This document shows positions 1-10,937 of a stretch of 43,908 bases of DNA, piece by piece. The translations under genes were made by a program, and so were the position numbers. The stretch lies in assembly GCA_015499985.1 (NCBI GenBank), contig JAAAUF010000268.1:1-43908 (forward strand). Direction: 5' to 3'. Source of the stretch: Haplosporangium gracile. Lineage: Eukaryota > Mortierellomycota > Mortierellomycetes > Mortierellales > Mortierellaceae. The notes beneath the pieces were generated by a model, which ran no database searches, was not told where the DNA came from, and saw only the letters and a list, made by a program, of their open reading frames with translations. Position 1 is the stretch's first letter; every line of letters starts with the position of its first letter.

Positions 1-55
1 GTAGAGCGTTGTGCTAATAACGCAAAGGCCGCAGGTTCGATCCCTGCAGTGAGCA
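1..55 (+). tRNA. tRNA-Ile(AAU), 5' end missing
   Basis: This is the 3' part of a tRNA cut by the window edge. The anticodon loop CTAATAA lies near 14-20 with anticodon AAT, read as isoleucine after A34-to-inosine editing. The T stem (gcagg/cctgc, 31-35 and 43-47) closes the loop ttcgatc. The acceptor 3' strand agtgagc and discriminator A end at 55. The missing 5' half should start with GCTCACT. No CCA is encoded, as expected for a eukaryotic nuclear tRNA. Confidence 0.9.
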
Positions 56-322
56 ATTTAATCTTTTGCACCTTTCGCTCAACAAGCGTCACCATGTCCT
101 TCTACTTTTGCTTTCTTTGGAGTATTTCTACTGCTCCATTATGCATCTTCCTCTTTTCTTTTACTTCTCCCTGTTTCTTCTTCTCATACTTTGATTTCTC
201 TTTCCGCCTACCCATCTTACGCTCTCTACTTTTTTCTCTTTCTCACGACAATCATTCCTTCTTACTTCACAAACACCAAACGCATCAACTTTCCGCATCT
301 TTTTTTTCACTTATTTACCCTC
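56..322. other. Leader and promoter region of the CAP gene
   Basis: No gene is visible between the tRNA and the CAP start codon. The stretch is strongly pyrimidine-rich (runs of ctt and ttc), a common look for fungal core promoters and 5' leaders. No clear TATA box was found. Confidence 0.5.
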
Positions 323-2930
323 ATGGCAGAGATTTCATCCCTTTCGTCGCTGCTCAAGCGACTTGAAGCTGCCACCACAAAGCTTGAAGACCTGGCCATG
401 GCCGGCGCATCCGCCTCCAACGTATCGTCCTCATTGACCGGCAGCAGCGGCGCACACGCTCCTCAGGGCCAGCTCTCCCAGCTCGCCGAGTCGGCACCTG
501 CTTCCTCTCAGCAGGATGGCACTCATCCCCATGTCGAGGGTTTTGATGAGCTCTTGAACGGACCCGCCAAGGGCTATTATGACCTCAGTCAGACTGTCGG
601 CGGCCTTGTCGAGGAACAGGTACGCACTGTCACACCACAATCGGCCTGTCTCTTTCTTTTTTTTTTTTTGGTGTTTCCACGCGCGTCTTTCTGTCGTTTT
701 TGTTCGTGAAAAAGAGCAACAAAAAACAACAGCATGATACATGCCACATAGTCACCACTAACCAGGGTCGTGATTATCACTCTTCTTCCCTTTTCGCCAC
801 TGACTTTTCTTTACGCTACTATAGGCCAACTATGTTCGCGACTTGTTTGCTGCCCAGCGGGAGATGATCTTGGTTGCGACTTTGAGTCAAAAGCCTCCTC
901 TGACCTCAGATGTCTTCCGTCAATTGCTGGAGCCCACACAGAAGGAGCTGATGAAGGTGATTGAGGTTCGAGACAAGAACCGCGCCAGCCCTTTCGCTAA
1001 CCACTTGACCGCCGTTGCCGACGGTATCCCTGCACTCGGATGGGTCGCCATCGTAAGTTAACTACTAAAACATGTGCTATTATTGTATCTTTTGTTTTCG
1101 TTTTTGTTCTTTACCTATTGTCGTATTACCTATATGCTGATTTGCTGGGTTGGTCATAAAACATTATTGAAATGGCTCCGAGGGAACATTAGCACTATTT
1201 TTAATAATGGGTTCGCCGTTCTTTATGTTTCTTGCTCATTATTAGGAGCCCAAGCCCGCACCTTATGTGGCTGAGATGAAGGATAGTGCTCAATTCTATG
1301 CCAACCGCGTCGTCAAGGACTGGAAGGAGAAGTAAGTCAGCTAACTTGTTTTTGTGTCGTTTTTCTGGGTCATTTCGTTGTGTCACGGTGTGAATTTTTC
1401 TTGTTTTATTTTCGCCGGTGGTCAAAGACTGGATGACAGGCGGTCAACATAGCGTGACCCTGAGTCAGGACATGCAGTCATGGAAAAGGGGTGGACAGGA
1501 AACGACACATAAGCCTAGAATAGAAACGGCGGACTTACCATCTTCTTTTGGAATTGTTCTACTTTTGTTTCTCAATAGGGATCAGAACCACGTTCTTTGG
1601 GTTCGCGCATACATGAACTTGTTGACCGAGTTGCAGAACTATGTTCGCAAGTTTCACACCACTGGATTGGTCTGGAATCCTAAGGTATGTCTTTTCTTCT
1701 AGAAAGAAAAGGATTTTGGATTGAACTCTGGAAGGATTACAACCACTCGCCTTGTTGCACTTGGGAAGAACAGCCTGCATGGTTTTCTGTCGGAGCGAGA
1801 ACTGAACGATGGCATTGTTTTTATCATCATTGAACTTTATAGGGAACACCACTTGATGGCAACAGTTTGAAGCGCACTTCGGCCACGCCTACCGCCGCCC
1901 CTGCAGCTGCTCCCACCGCCGCCCCCGCCCCTGCTCCTTCTGCAGGCGGTTCCCCTCCTCCTCCTCCCCCACCACCACCAATGATGCTGGATACACCTAC
2001 TCCTGTCAAGAAGACCGCCGAGAACGACATGTCTTCTGTCTTTGCTCAACTGAACCAGGGAGAGGCTATCACATCAGGATTGCGCAAGGTCGATAAGAGC
2101 AAGATGACTCACAAAAACCCCGAGCTCCGTGCTTCCGGCATGGTCACATCTAGTCCTGGTATGCCATTCTTGTGTGCTGGTTACTTATACAAGGCGTTGC
2201 TAGCATTTTCTGTGCACCTGGAAACTAATTGAATGAAACGGAATAACTGTGATGAATAGGCAAGCCTGGTTCTCCTAAGCGGGCTGGTCCTGGTGCTCCT
2301 CCCAAGCCTGCCTCGTTGACACTGAAGAAACCACCAAAGCTGACCTTGGAGGGCAACAAGTGGGTCGTCGTAAGTCCAGCTTTCCCTTATGTTTTACACG
2401 TCGCTGATATTTTGTTTTAAGGCAATAATATCTAACCTCATTTCATGTTCCTTTTTTTTTTTTTTTTTTTCAAAACCTCATAGGAAAACTTTGAGAACAA
2501 CAATGAGGTGATTCTGGATCAGGTTGAGCTCAACCAGTCAGTGTATATTTATGGATGCAAAAACTCGACGATTCAGATCAAGAGCAAGGTCACGACGATT
2601 GCAATGGACTCTTGCACAAAGACAGGACTCTGTGTCGATTCATTGATTTCTTCGTTGGATCTTGTCAACTCCAAGTCGGTGCAGGTTCAGATCTTGGGTC
2701 GTGCCCCTACTGTCAGTCTGGACAAGGTCGACTCGTGCTTGGTGTACTTGTCCAAGGAGTGCCTGGATGTCGAGATCTTGACGTCCAAGTGTTCGGCGGT
2801 CAACATTTTGACGCCCGAGACGACGGAGGATGGGAATGACGACTTTGTTGAGCGTCCTGTTCCTGAGCAGTTTTTGACCAAGATTGTTGATGGCAAGGTC
2901 ATCACCACTGCTGTGGAGCACAGTGGATAA
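323..2930 (+). CDS. SRV2: Adenylyl cyclase-associated protein (CAP/Srv2)
   Basis: Exons by eye: 323-619, 825-1052, 1246-1331, 1579-1684, 1843-2158, 2260-2369, 2484-2930, giving 529 aa, normal for CAP. CAP recycles cofilin-bound G-actin and, in fungi, binds adenylyl cyclase through its N-terminus. The start is the first ATG before the RLE motif (LLKRLEAATTKLEDLA, residues 9-24). Exons 2-4 give the helical folded domain (ANYVRDLFAAQ, GWVAI, AYMNLL). A low-complexity Pro/Ala linker holds nine prolines (277-285). A verprolin/WH2-like actin-binding segment (LRKV...MTHKNPELR) follows. The last exon is the beta-helical CARP domain that exchanges nucleotide on actin, running through VILDQVELNQSVYIYGCKNS to the acidic-rich end. 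All six introns are GT-AG and stay in phase. Intron 6 has a run of 19 T before its acceptor. The identity is very secure. Confidence 0.95.
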
Positions 2931-3467
2931 ATACATTGTCGATGCGCTGCATACCACCAAAAAGCAATTGATTAATTATAAAGCGATACACATCCTTTTT
3001 TTTTATATCCACGTTTGTTAAGTGGTGTGGGTGTGTGCATCCAATGTTGTTTGTTTTTTGTACGTTTGTGTCTCTCTTTAGCCCGAAAGGCAACCAACGG
3101 GCTCACCTCAATTTGCGGTGAAAGGGGAATAGCATGAAGTCCAGCCAGGAACGGTTCAACAGTCTCTCCCTCACGCTGCAGTCGTCAGTCCGAAGCAGGA
3201 GAGGCAGAAAAAGTGCTCATCATCGACTTTGTGCATTTACTTCTTTGTCCCTTTCCCAACCTTAACCCGCCCTTTTCCACCTCCCACCTCCCCACCACTC
3301 ACACTCCACTCTTTGTCATTCTCACTCACTTCATCAGCCACTTTTCATTCCTCCTCTTCTGCATTCAGTCCTCTGCATTTCAGCGGTGCATTCTCCCCCC
3401 TTTCATTGTTCAAGACAAGACACACACCCCACACTATCCTACCTATACCCTTTTCACTCTCCTCGTA
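2931..3467. other. Intergenic: CAP 3' end and promoter/leader of the GPI-protein gene
   Basis: No gene is visible. The first 150 bases are AT-rich 3' UTR-like sequence. From about 3240 on, the strand is a long C/T-rich tract (cccaacc, cacctccc, ctcctcttct) leading to the ATG at 3468, typical of a fungal 5' leader. Apparent longer reading frames here begin at non-ATG codons and were not used. Confidence 0.5.
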
Positions 3468-4406
3468 ATGACCTGGTTCTTCTGCTGCAAAAGCAGCTCC
3501 AACAGCCTCCTCTTCTTCACAACCCTCCTCTTCTCCATCCTCTCCCTCCTCCTCACCTCTCACACAACCTCCGCCGGTGGCTACACATTCCAAAACCCCA
3601 CCGCTGCAACCCGCTGGTCCACAGGCCAACCAGGTCTCATCACCATCGTATCCACCGACGCCGCCAAGGCAGACACACCTACCACATCCCGTCTCCTTAC
3701 CATCACCCTCCGTATCCCTTCTGGAGGAATCTTTGGAGGCAGTACTAATGTTGCGGTCATCAAGGATGGATTCCAGTTGTTAGTCCCCCCCGGATCGACG
3801 ACGGGAAGTGTGACACTTGCGATTTCGGATTGGGTTGTTCCTGCTACTTTGGCGGCCGGGAATAAGTATTCTGTCCATCTTGCGAGGACAAAAGATGGGA
3901 TCTTTGATTTCCCTGATAGTGTTGATTCTCCCACCTTCCAGATCATTGCAGGTAAAAAAAAAAAAAAAAAACTTGTTCAGTGAGACTTTGGAAGAAAAGA
4001 AAAAGTGTTGGCAATGTTGTTTTGTCTCAACGTTGCGCTTGAATGGTGTTCAACGGATATTAACCCTAATTAAACCCCCCCTTTTTCATGCCACAACTGT
4101 CCATATCAACCCATAGCAAACACGACAACCCCAACCCCAACACCAACACCGACAGCGACCACAATCGCCCCCACACCGACACCGACCGCAACCTGCAACG
4201 ACATTAAAGAACAATGTGCAGCACAGAGCAAAGCCTTCCAACCCGCTTCAGGAACAACCCCTTGTTCTTGTGGAGCTGCGTTGATTGTCCCCAACATCGT
4301 CGGGAGTACCAACAGTGCTCTCAGTAGCAAGAACACGTTCCAGAACACCGGTGGTCCTATTACCGCCTTGGCTGCCTTGCTCCCCCTCGTGTTGACCTTG
4401 TTCTAG
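3468..4406 (+). CDS. GPI-anchored Ser/Thr-rich cell-wall protein, KRE9/KNH-like
   Basis: Exons 3468-3951 and 4117-4406 give 257 aa. A hydrophobic signal segment (residues about 14-30) is followed by a likely cleavage near TTSA-GG (36). Residues 39-160 resemble the KRE9/KNH1-type N-terminal domain of fungal Ser/Thr-rich GPI proteins (YTFQNPTAATRW, then a regular beta-strand pattern). A Thr-Pro linker (163-187) follows, then a four-Cys segment (C188, C195 and CSC). The C-terminus is hydrophobic (ITALAALLPLVLTLF) without a charged end, as in a GPI-attachment signal. It is probably at the plasma membrane or wall; members of the family are tied to beta-glucan assembly, but the exact role is not shown. 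The single intron starts with a run of 18 A just after the donor GT. The gene is convergent with the F-box gene, 212 bases apart. Confidence 0.85.
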
Positions 4407-4618
4407 GTCATTTCTTTCTTCTGTTTAAAAGACAAAGTGGTACTATTTTTTACCTTTACAAATAATACTTTTCAGATAATACTTTTTACACCATCCTCGT
4501 CTCCCGAAGTTCTCTCGTCAACATAAGAAAATGATGCATAAAGAAGTAAGAAAGCGATAGACCGTCATTCATCTAATAGTGTTTATTTGATAGTAAAAAA
4601 ACGAAAAGAAAAGAAGAG

Positions 4619-7330
4619 TTATATGTTCCAGCCACGACTGAGGTATCCATCAGGTCGAGTCCGCCGACCAAGATGCTTGGCTTCAGGTCCCAAGTCAACC
4701 CAAGGCAATTTGATTCGTGCCTTCAAAAGCATTTTCTGAGCCATGGCATCAGTATCCTCCACGACCGAGCTGGGCTCCGCCAGGTACTTGTGCCGGGCGG
4801 AACCGCCCGACTTTCGGTAATGGTATCGGTGCATATCTGATGGTTCTGTGAAGTGATGGTGGCCGTTGTTGGTCGGCAGCGTCAGACTCATGCCCATCAC
4901 CTGCAGCAGGTCCATCTGTTGCGCAAGTCGGATCATCCCCTGCATCGTCACTCGAGGATTGTCCATGATCGAAAGCTCATACAGTCGATTGCCCCACATG
5001 TCTTCTTCGTCATTGTCGTTGTCATCGTCAATGCCAGCGTGGTCGGTTTCCGAACTCTCCAGACCTCGGTTGCTGCCGCTTCTAGTCGTTGTCTCAATCA
5101 TCTTTTGAAGACTCTCGTCCGTAATTTCTGGCCACGGTCCTCGAATCATCACACGTCGCAGAGACGGTCCTGTGACGATAGGCAAGAGTGTCATGTCGCA
5201 CCTCCTTGGATTGTCTCCCTCTCCATTGCTATTGCCAGCACGGCGAGGCCAGCTGGGTCGGTAAAGTCGATTCCGTGCGACAGAAGTGTTCGTGTACGTA
5301 ATGATCGAGAAGGCGAGGTTCCGAAGGTTGGGCATATACCGCAGCGACTCCACATTAAACACGCTCGCAATGGGTCCTGTCAAGTCTAACTCCGTCAAAC
5401 TAAGAACCTCCCATCGGATAAACAACGATCCGGTTGCGATCGACGGTAGAAGGTTGTAAAAGTCTTCGTCGTCCATTCCTTGGTCCAAAGCACTGTCCAT
5501 GTCCTGTTTTTGTTCGTTTGATTCCTGTCCACTGCCCTTCTTGCCCTTTGATCCCGAAAGAGGTTTGCCAGCAAGTAACTCCTCAGCATGATCCAGCCAT
5601 TCGCCACCGCCGGCCGCATACTCGATATCTGATACGGCCTCAAGCACACGCAGCGTCGTGCGAAAGCTGTAGAGTGCGTCTCGGAGAATGTCAAAAACAA
5701 CGTGGTCTGTAGGTCCATGGATACGTAGATGAGAAAGTCGGACAAGAGGTCGTGCTGTCTTGAATCTCTCTCTCTCGGGTCCAGATATGTTCATGCCTCG
5801 CAACCAAGGGTAGAGGTGAGGGTCTAATGTTGTTTCATGACTACAGGTGCTTGTCGAAGCCTTCGAGCGACCCAAGGTTCGCTTGTTGTCGTTCCAGTCC
5901 TGAACCGCCCATGAAAACATGTCGCCCGAGCTTGAAAATACGTCTAGACTGTGCAGCCGTCGACATCGCGAGAGAAATTCTGGCCGGCTGAACGAGCGGT
6001 CGGTATGCGGGGTAGTCACGAATCCGATCCGTAGTGACCGCAATGACCGGACATCGAGCGCTTCCAATTGAGAAAGCTCCGTCCTGTTCCAGTACACCGA
6101 GTCGATGGATTCCAGCCCAGGACCGAGCGCCAACATAAACTGAAGCGGATCAAAGGCTTGTCCTGCGAGGCGTGCATCATCCCACATACTTCTGCTTGTC
6201 GCGTATGTTACATGTCGAATCGCAGCTTTCCGACCATGGACGCCCCTTCGCAAGCTCAAGACCTGTTGTCGCTCTTGATTGTCATCGTAGCGACTGTCGT
6301 CATCCTCTGGCGTCTGGGCTCGCGCAGCTGGGAACACGGCAGCGTGATCCTTTAAAAAGTTGTACACCATCTCAAGTTCCTGAACTGACCAAACAGGATC
6401 GCGCAGCTTGATGGTCGAAAGGAGCTCAAACTGTTCCATATGTGCGTGAAGATAGGGGACGACGACACTTGGGCTTTGGATATGGATCGACTCGATTTTC
6501 TTGGGATTATGTAGGAGGATGGCCTGCTCGATCTCGCCTAGATACTTGTCGTACTCTCGGCGACCAGCGCCGGGGTATATCTCTCTAAGGATAAATCCAA
6601 TGGAGCGGTGGTCTTGATGTGTATAAAAATAAAAATAATCCATGAGGAGGCCAGTCTTGTCATCACACTTCAGACGGTTATCGTTACTGCTGCTGCCGCT
6701 GCCTCTGCCAGCGTAAAGGTTTTTGGGTGGCCAGTCGTCCTCAAAGAACATTAAATCAGTAGAGGGGTCGAGTTCGTGATGCTGCTGTCCAGAGTCGCCA
6801 GTGTCCTCAATATCGGCAAAGTAGCTGGTGGGAGCAAGAGTCATCGAAGCAGACCAATCGTTGGGTGCCTCCAAGGAAGGTTTCCGCTTTGACCAGACCA
6901 AATTTTCGACTGGAGGGATAAGGGGCTCAATGTGCTCGAGTCCAACGAAGTCGTCCAAGATAGAAGCCTTTTGTTCCGTCATTCGAGACGTGGGGGTCAA
7001 GGGTCTGATCTGCAAGTTTTGGAACAAAAGCCGCGACAGGAGCTTTGTGCGTTCGAGAAACCGGTTCCAGCCACGAGGAGAGCTGCTGGCCTGAGGGCTG
7101 CCCGATGTCGAGTCGGCTATAGCGGCGAGGCCGAAGGGGCTTTTGTAGAGGACACGGACGGTGAGCTGGAAGAACTGTCGCGAAACAAAGAGCAGGTGGT
7201 GGAGTGAGGCGAGGTCGTGTTGAAGGAAAGCGAGGATGATCTCGAGACATTCTGGTGGTAATGGGGCGACTGTGGATGAAGGGCGACCAGGCGGAAGAAG
7301 CGGAGAGTCATGGGTGTGCGTGATGTCCAT
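4619..7330 (-). CDS. Large F-box protein (intronless, 903 aa)
   Basis: A single uninterrupted frame of 903 aa starts at the ATG at 7330; the frame stays open upstream, but that part is basic and Phe/Ser-rich and looks like leader sequence. Residues 23-65 match an F-box (PLPPECLEIILAFL, then LFVSRQFFQLTVRVLYKSP), the SKP1-binding module of SCF ubiquitin ligases. The rest is long and leucine-rich with irregular LRR-like spacing (for example LRSLRIGFVT, LRNLAFSIIT, LSIMDNPRVTMQGMIRLAQQ), plausibly a substrate-binding horseshoe. Acidic low-complexity stretches and a Gly/Lys-rich loop (GSKGKKGSGQ) interrupt it. Long F-box/LRR proteins of this style are abundant in Mortierella-like genomes. The substrate is unknown. 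It and the PX-like gene are the only intronless genes here, while most neighbours are split. Confidence 0.8.
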   Translation of the reverse strand: MDITHTHDSPLLPPGRPSSTVAPLPPECLEIILAFLQHDLASLHHLLFVSRQFFQLTVRVLYKSPFGLAAIADSTSGSPQASSSPRGWNRFLERTKLLSRLLFQNLQIRPLTPTSRMTEQKASILDDFVGLEHIEPLIPPVENLVWSKRKPSLEAPNDWSASMTLAPTSYFADIEDTGDSGQQHHELDPSTDLMFFEDDWPPKNLYAGRGSGSSSNDNRLKCDDKTGLLMDYFYFYTHQDHRSIGFILREIYPGAGRREYDKYLGEIEQAILLHNPKKIESIHIQSPSVVVPYLHAHMEQFELLSTIKLRDPVWSVQELEMVYNFLKDHAAVFPAARAQTPEDDDSRYDDNQERQQVLSLRRGVHGRKAAIRHVTYATSRSMWDDARLAGQAFDPLQFMLALGPGLESIDSVYWNRTELSQLEALDVRSLRSLRIGFVTTPHTDRSFSRPEFLSRCRRLHSLDVFSSSGDMFSWAVQDWNDNKRTLGRSKASTSTCSHETTLDPHLYPWLRGMNISGPERERFKTARPLVRLSHLRIHGPTDHVVFDILRDALYSFRTTLRVLEAVSDIEYAAGGGEWLDHAEELLAGKPLSGSKGKKGSGQESNEQKQDMDSALDQGMDDEDFYNLLPSIATGSLFIRWEVLSLTELDLTGPIASVFNVESLRYMPNLRNLAFSIITYTNTSVARNRLYRPSWPRRAGNSNGEGDNPRRCDMTLLPIVTGPSLRRVMIRGPWPEITDESLQKMIETTTRSGSNRGLESSETDHAGIDDDNDNDEEDMWGNRLYELSIMDNPRVTMQGMIRLAQQMDLLQVMGMSLTLPTNNGHHHFTEPSDMHRYHYRKSGGSARHKYLAEPSSVVEDTDAMAQKMLLKARIKLPWVDLGPEAKHLGRRTRPDGYLSRGWNI

Positions 7331-7606
7331 GGTGAAGTGGAGGGAAGGAAAAGAGACCGAGAAGGTGTGGTAACAGAACGAAAAGGAATGAAAGAGCAAA
7401 CGAACGAACGGGCCTTGAGTTGATTTTGTGGTGTGCGAAGAGCCAATACGATTGGTCACACGAGCGAACGCTTTTTTTCTTTGATTTGATTTTTCTTTGA
7501 TTTGATTTTTCTTTTCATTTTTCTTGAAGGGAGTACGGGGCCCTTCAGACAAGATAGATCGGCAATGATTGGTGATGAATACGATATGATATTGATATCA
7601 AAGCGG

Positions 7607-10467
7607 TCAGTTGGACATCTCCTTCATCACACGGTCGACAATCATGTCCCGTCGCTTGACATCCAGCGCTGGTCTGCCTCCACCTCCTAGTAACAAAGCC
7701 GACGACGACGATGCACCACTCTCCGTTCCAACAACAGTGTCGCGAAGCGTCTGCACATAGTCATCCAGTCTCTCAGCGCTCCATTCAACATTCGCCTCTC
7801 CCTGCGAGCCTCGCCGGCCCTCGAGTCCTGGAAGTCCAACAGAAACCTGCAAAAACCCAAAAATGTCCCGCAGATTCTCCCTTAGCGACAGGTTACGCAT
7901 CTTGTCCTGCGCGTGCGTGTGCTGCAGCACATCAAACTTGTACTGCAAGTCTTGTCCTGGCGAGCCAGCTGTGTGAGGGTTGGCTTGAATTAAAGTAGCT
8001 GCAGAAGAGGTCGACGACGTAGGTGTGTGCGCAGACGTTGGTGTTCCTAAGGGTGGCGTCCTATTGTTGTTGCTGGCCGCAAGTTTCTGTTGAAGGTGTT
8101 GCTGCTGTTGAGTCATGCCTAGTTGCAGCAATAACCATAGTATGAAAAGTAGAGTAGGTCAGCAAAGAAGCTTTTTTGAGGCATTGAGCATTTGCTTTTT
8201 TCTACCACCCTTTTGATATGGTTTACCTTGAATAATATTCTCGAGCGACGTGACCTTGTTTTGTAATGATTGGATGATCACCTGGAGCTCTCGAGTGTCT
8301 TCAGTCTTGGGCGAGGAGTATTGTCTCTCGTGCATCCGCGTTTGCAGTGGTGATCCCGCATTGGCGTAGTTTGGGAAAATGGGGCTGGATGCTCCTGAGA
8401 CCAATTGAGAGTTGTTCGTCTTGAAGGCGGAAGGGTCAATAGCCTAGATACGCAACAGTGAAAAAAAAAAAGCTATCAATATGGTTTCCGCCCATTGTTG
8501 TCATCCATTACTGCCCACAAAAAATAATAATAATATGCGCGTTTACGACGTTCTTGGCAAAAAGAACTTACTGGATCGAGATCAAATGCCAAACCCTTCA
8601 CGTTTCTGCCATTGCTCTGACCGGGTCCGTTGTTTGATGTGGTGGTGTTGGTGGGTGAGTAAGCTGTCGCATCAAAGGCAGGAGGGTTGTTGTTGTTATT
8701 GCTGTTGCTACCGTTCCTGCTAATACCTGGCAACTTTTGCTTGGGCTCTGTTCCGGAAGGGCTGCCAAGGGCTGCTGTTGTGACGCCAATACCGCCCAGT
8801 GTCCGGATGGGCATCGCACTGAGATTGGTGACGTTAGCAAAAACACCGGAGCCTGTTCCTTGCTTCTTCTTGTTCTTGTCTAATGTTTGGAGGAGTCGAC
8901 GCCGTTGAGATTCCGCAGCTGACTCTTTGATATTTGTCTTGGCACTCTTGCTCACTTTCTTTTGCGTCGTTACTCCTCCAAGAGAACTTCCCAGGACAGC
9001 TTCCGTGTCGTCGACGTCAATCTCTTCTGATCCCGAGCTAATGTTCCTCCTGCGCCGCCCATTTGAATCCAGAGACCGCTTGTTCTTGGTATGACCCTTT
9101 GATTCGCGACTCGATGCAGCGCTCGACTGCGTACTTGACTTGCTCTTCAGGATATCGTCGTCTGATTCTTCGTCCATGACCACGTCCTCATCGTCATCAT
9201 CTTCCTCCTCCTCGTCATTCTCGGTCTCTGAGGAGGACTCTCCGTAGTACTTGCTACGCTTTGATCGACCGGAGCCGCCACCACCAGCGGAGGTTGATCT
9301 TCTGCGTTGTGCTGACTGGCTCTTCATGATTTTGTTCAGGATGCCGGTATCCCGATGTACATCGCAGTAGATCTGGGCATGCCTGCCCTTGGTCATAAGA
9401 TCATGTTCTTGTGCGCATGTCACATGCATGGCCCTGGTGCAGCTGTCGGCACCACAGGGTGAGCAGATTCCGATATCGGTCTTACAGAGATAGCAGATTT
9501 GCTTGCTGACGAGCGAGGTGTCGAATTCAATAGGATCCACGGCTTCGTCTAAACGTGGGTGAAAGCGTGCACATGCTGGGTGGATGTATTGGTTGGGTAT
9601 TGTTGTGCGCTTAAAAGCTCCTGAAGTCTGAGGACAGCAACAGCATGGCTATTGGTGAATGGAGAGACAACGGCAAGGTGAGTACGAGAATTACAAGGGT
9701 GGCGATGAAATCAATTTTAAGTACATGTTATTTTCTTATTGAATAAGCCTTGTTTCACGTACCGTATTCATGACGGGTATCCGGTCCTCGCATCGCTGGC
9801 AGTACCAATTGCCTGAGGGCACCACATCAACGCCATAGCACTCTTGGTGGACGGGAATATCACAGCCTGATGGTTAAAATACAAGAAGAAGAGGAGAGAT
9901 GCGTGTACGTGTGTTAGTTGAGGGAGGATGGTTCCACAAAACGAGGGGTAAGAAAAGAGTGTGTGTTGTGTCAGTGTCTGTCTGAACCTGCTTCGACTAC
10001 GGAGTTGAAGATGGTCACAGCCCTTGTCCTCTTCAATCTCGATTAATTTTTTTTTCCTTTTTATTTATATTTTTATTTTTATTTTTCCTCCCCTTCTTTC
10101 GCTTCTTAGGACAATAGTCGGAGAATGCAGTAGTAGCGTGGCAGACGATCAGTAGTTGATTAACACAGCATAGAAAGAAAAAACTCACCTGGGCCATCGC
10201 AGAAGAGGATGGGGTTCTTTTTAAAAGACACTCCGGAACCACAGACAAGGCAGTCAGTCTAGCATGTATGTCAAAAGAAAAAGAAGCAGGGGGTCAGTCG
10301 AAATAAGTCCGATTCTTCCTAGCATTGGTCAAAACAAATATATAATATCGTGACCGACAAAAAAAAGAGGGATTCACTCCTGTGATCACTCTCATTCAAT
10401 GAACAAAAATAAAAAGTGCATTCACCTTTTCCGGAACCGAGGACGGGGTTGATTCCTTGCTTGACAT
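7607..10467 (-). CDS. AF10/AF17-like extended PHD-finger chromatin protein
   Basis: Exons (transcript order): 10426-10467, 10189-10258, 9763-9866, 8572-9648, 8227-8443, 7607-8118; 673 aa. PHD1 begins at residue 16 ([32 protein letters not shown]), split over exons 2-3. A zinc knuckle ([13 protein letters not shown], then HPACA) and a second PHD ([24 protein letters not shown]) follow. Together they are an extended PHD (PHD-Zn-PHD), which reads histone H3 tails. The extra residue in CDGxGC and the HVTCAQ motif favour the AF10/AF17 group over Nto1/JADE/BRPF. Then come basic Ser/Arg patches, an acidic run ([10 protein letters not shown]) and Asn-rich sequence. A heptad segment at about 483-503 ([12 protein letters not shown]...LENIIQ) and a Gln run follow, and the C-terminus looks helical. 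It is nuclear by inference. The short first exon is least certain. Confidence 0.8.
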
Positions 10468-10937
10468 CTGGTATGGTATATATGACTATCAAAGAAGAAA
10501 GAAGAAGGGTGTCAGCGTATTGATAGAGGAGTAGTATGGATGTGCGCATGGTTCGAATTGGATTGATGAAGCTAAATTACAGTATCGAAAACGCTCTTTA
10601 GTACTTTAGTACCTGCTGCTGGTTTGCTATGTTCTTTGTTGCTTGTTATTGTTCTTTTTAGTAAAGAGAGTGATGAATTTGATATGAGAAAACTAGAAGG
10701 AAAAAGGAACAGGAATGAATGATATTGATGCAGATCCTATTTGAGCAGTTGGGTCTGAATCGAAAAAGAAAAGAAAACGAAAACCTTCTCGGGCACACCA
10801 TAGGCTTTTTTAAAGGCGCCGATCCCCCTTAAGCAACACCAGCCTTGCTTGTCTCCCACGTTTTTTATGATTCATCCTACAGCTTGCCACTTTTCTTCTT
10901 CACTTTTTTTTTTTTTTTTACCTCCATAATATCCTTT
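10468..10937. promoter_or_regulatory. Divergent promoter between the PHD-finger gene and the LYC1-like gene
   Basis: These 470 bases separate two start codons that point away from each other, so both promoters lie here. No consensus TATA box is clear. A T run of 14 lies just upstream of the LYC1-like ATG. No coding potential was seen beyond fragments. Confidence 0.5.

Noticed and set aside
3213..3467. N-terminal extension of the GPI-anchored protein
   Set aside because: The longer frame starts at GTG, and the ATG at 3468 gives a proper signal peptide directly.
4853..5389. Plus-strand frame within the F-box gene
   Set aside because: It is a shadow of the 903 aa minus-strand frame, which has an F-box and consistent composition.
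7331..7552. N-terminal extension of the F-box protein (74 residues)
   Set aside because: The added part is basic and low complexity and looks like translated leader. The ATG at 7330 places the F-box near the start.
7607..10467. Nto1/JADE/BRPF as the identity of the PHD-finger gene
   Set aside because: The CDGxGC spacing and HVTCAQ motif fit AF10/AF17 better, and no EPL-like region or bromodomain is seen. It remains the main alternative.
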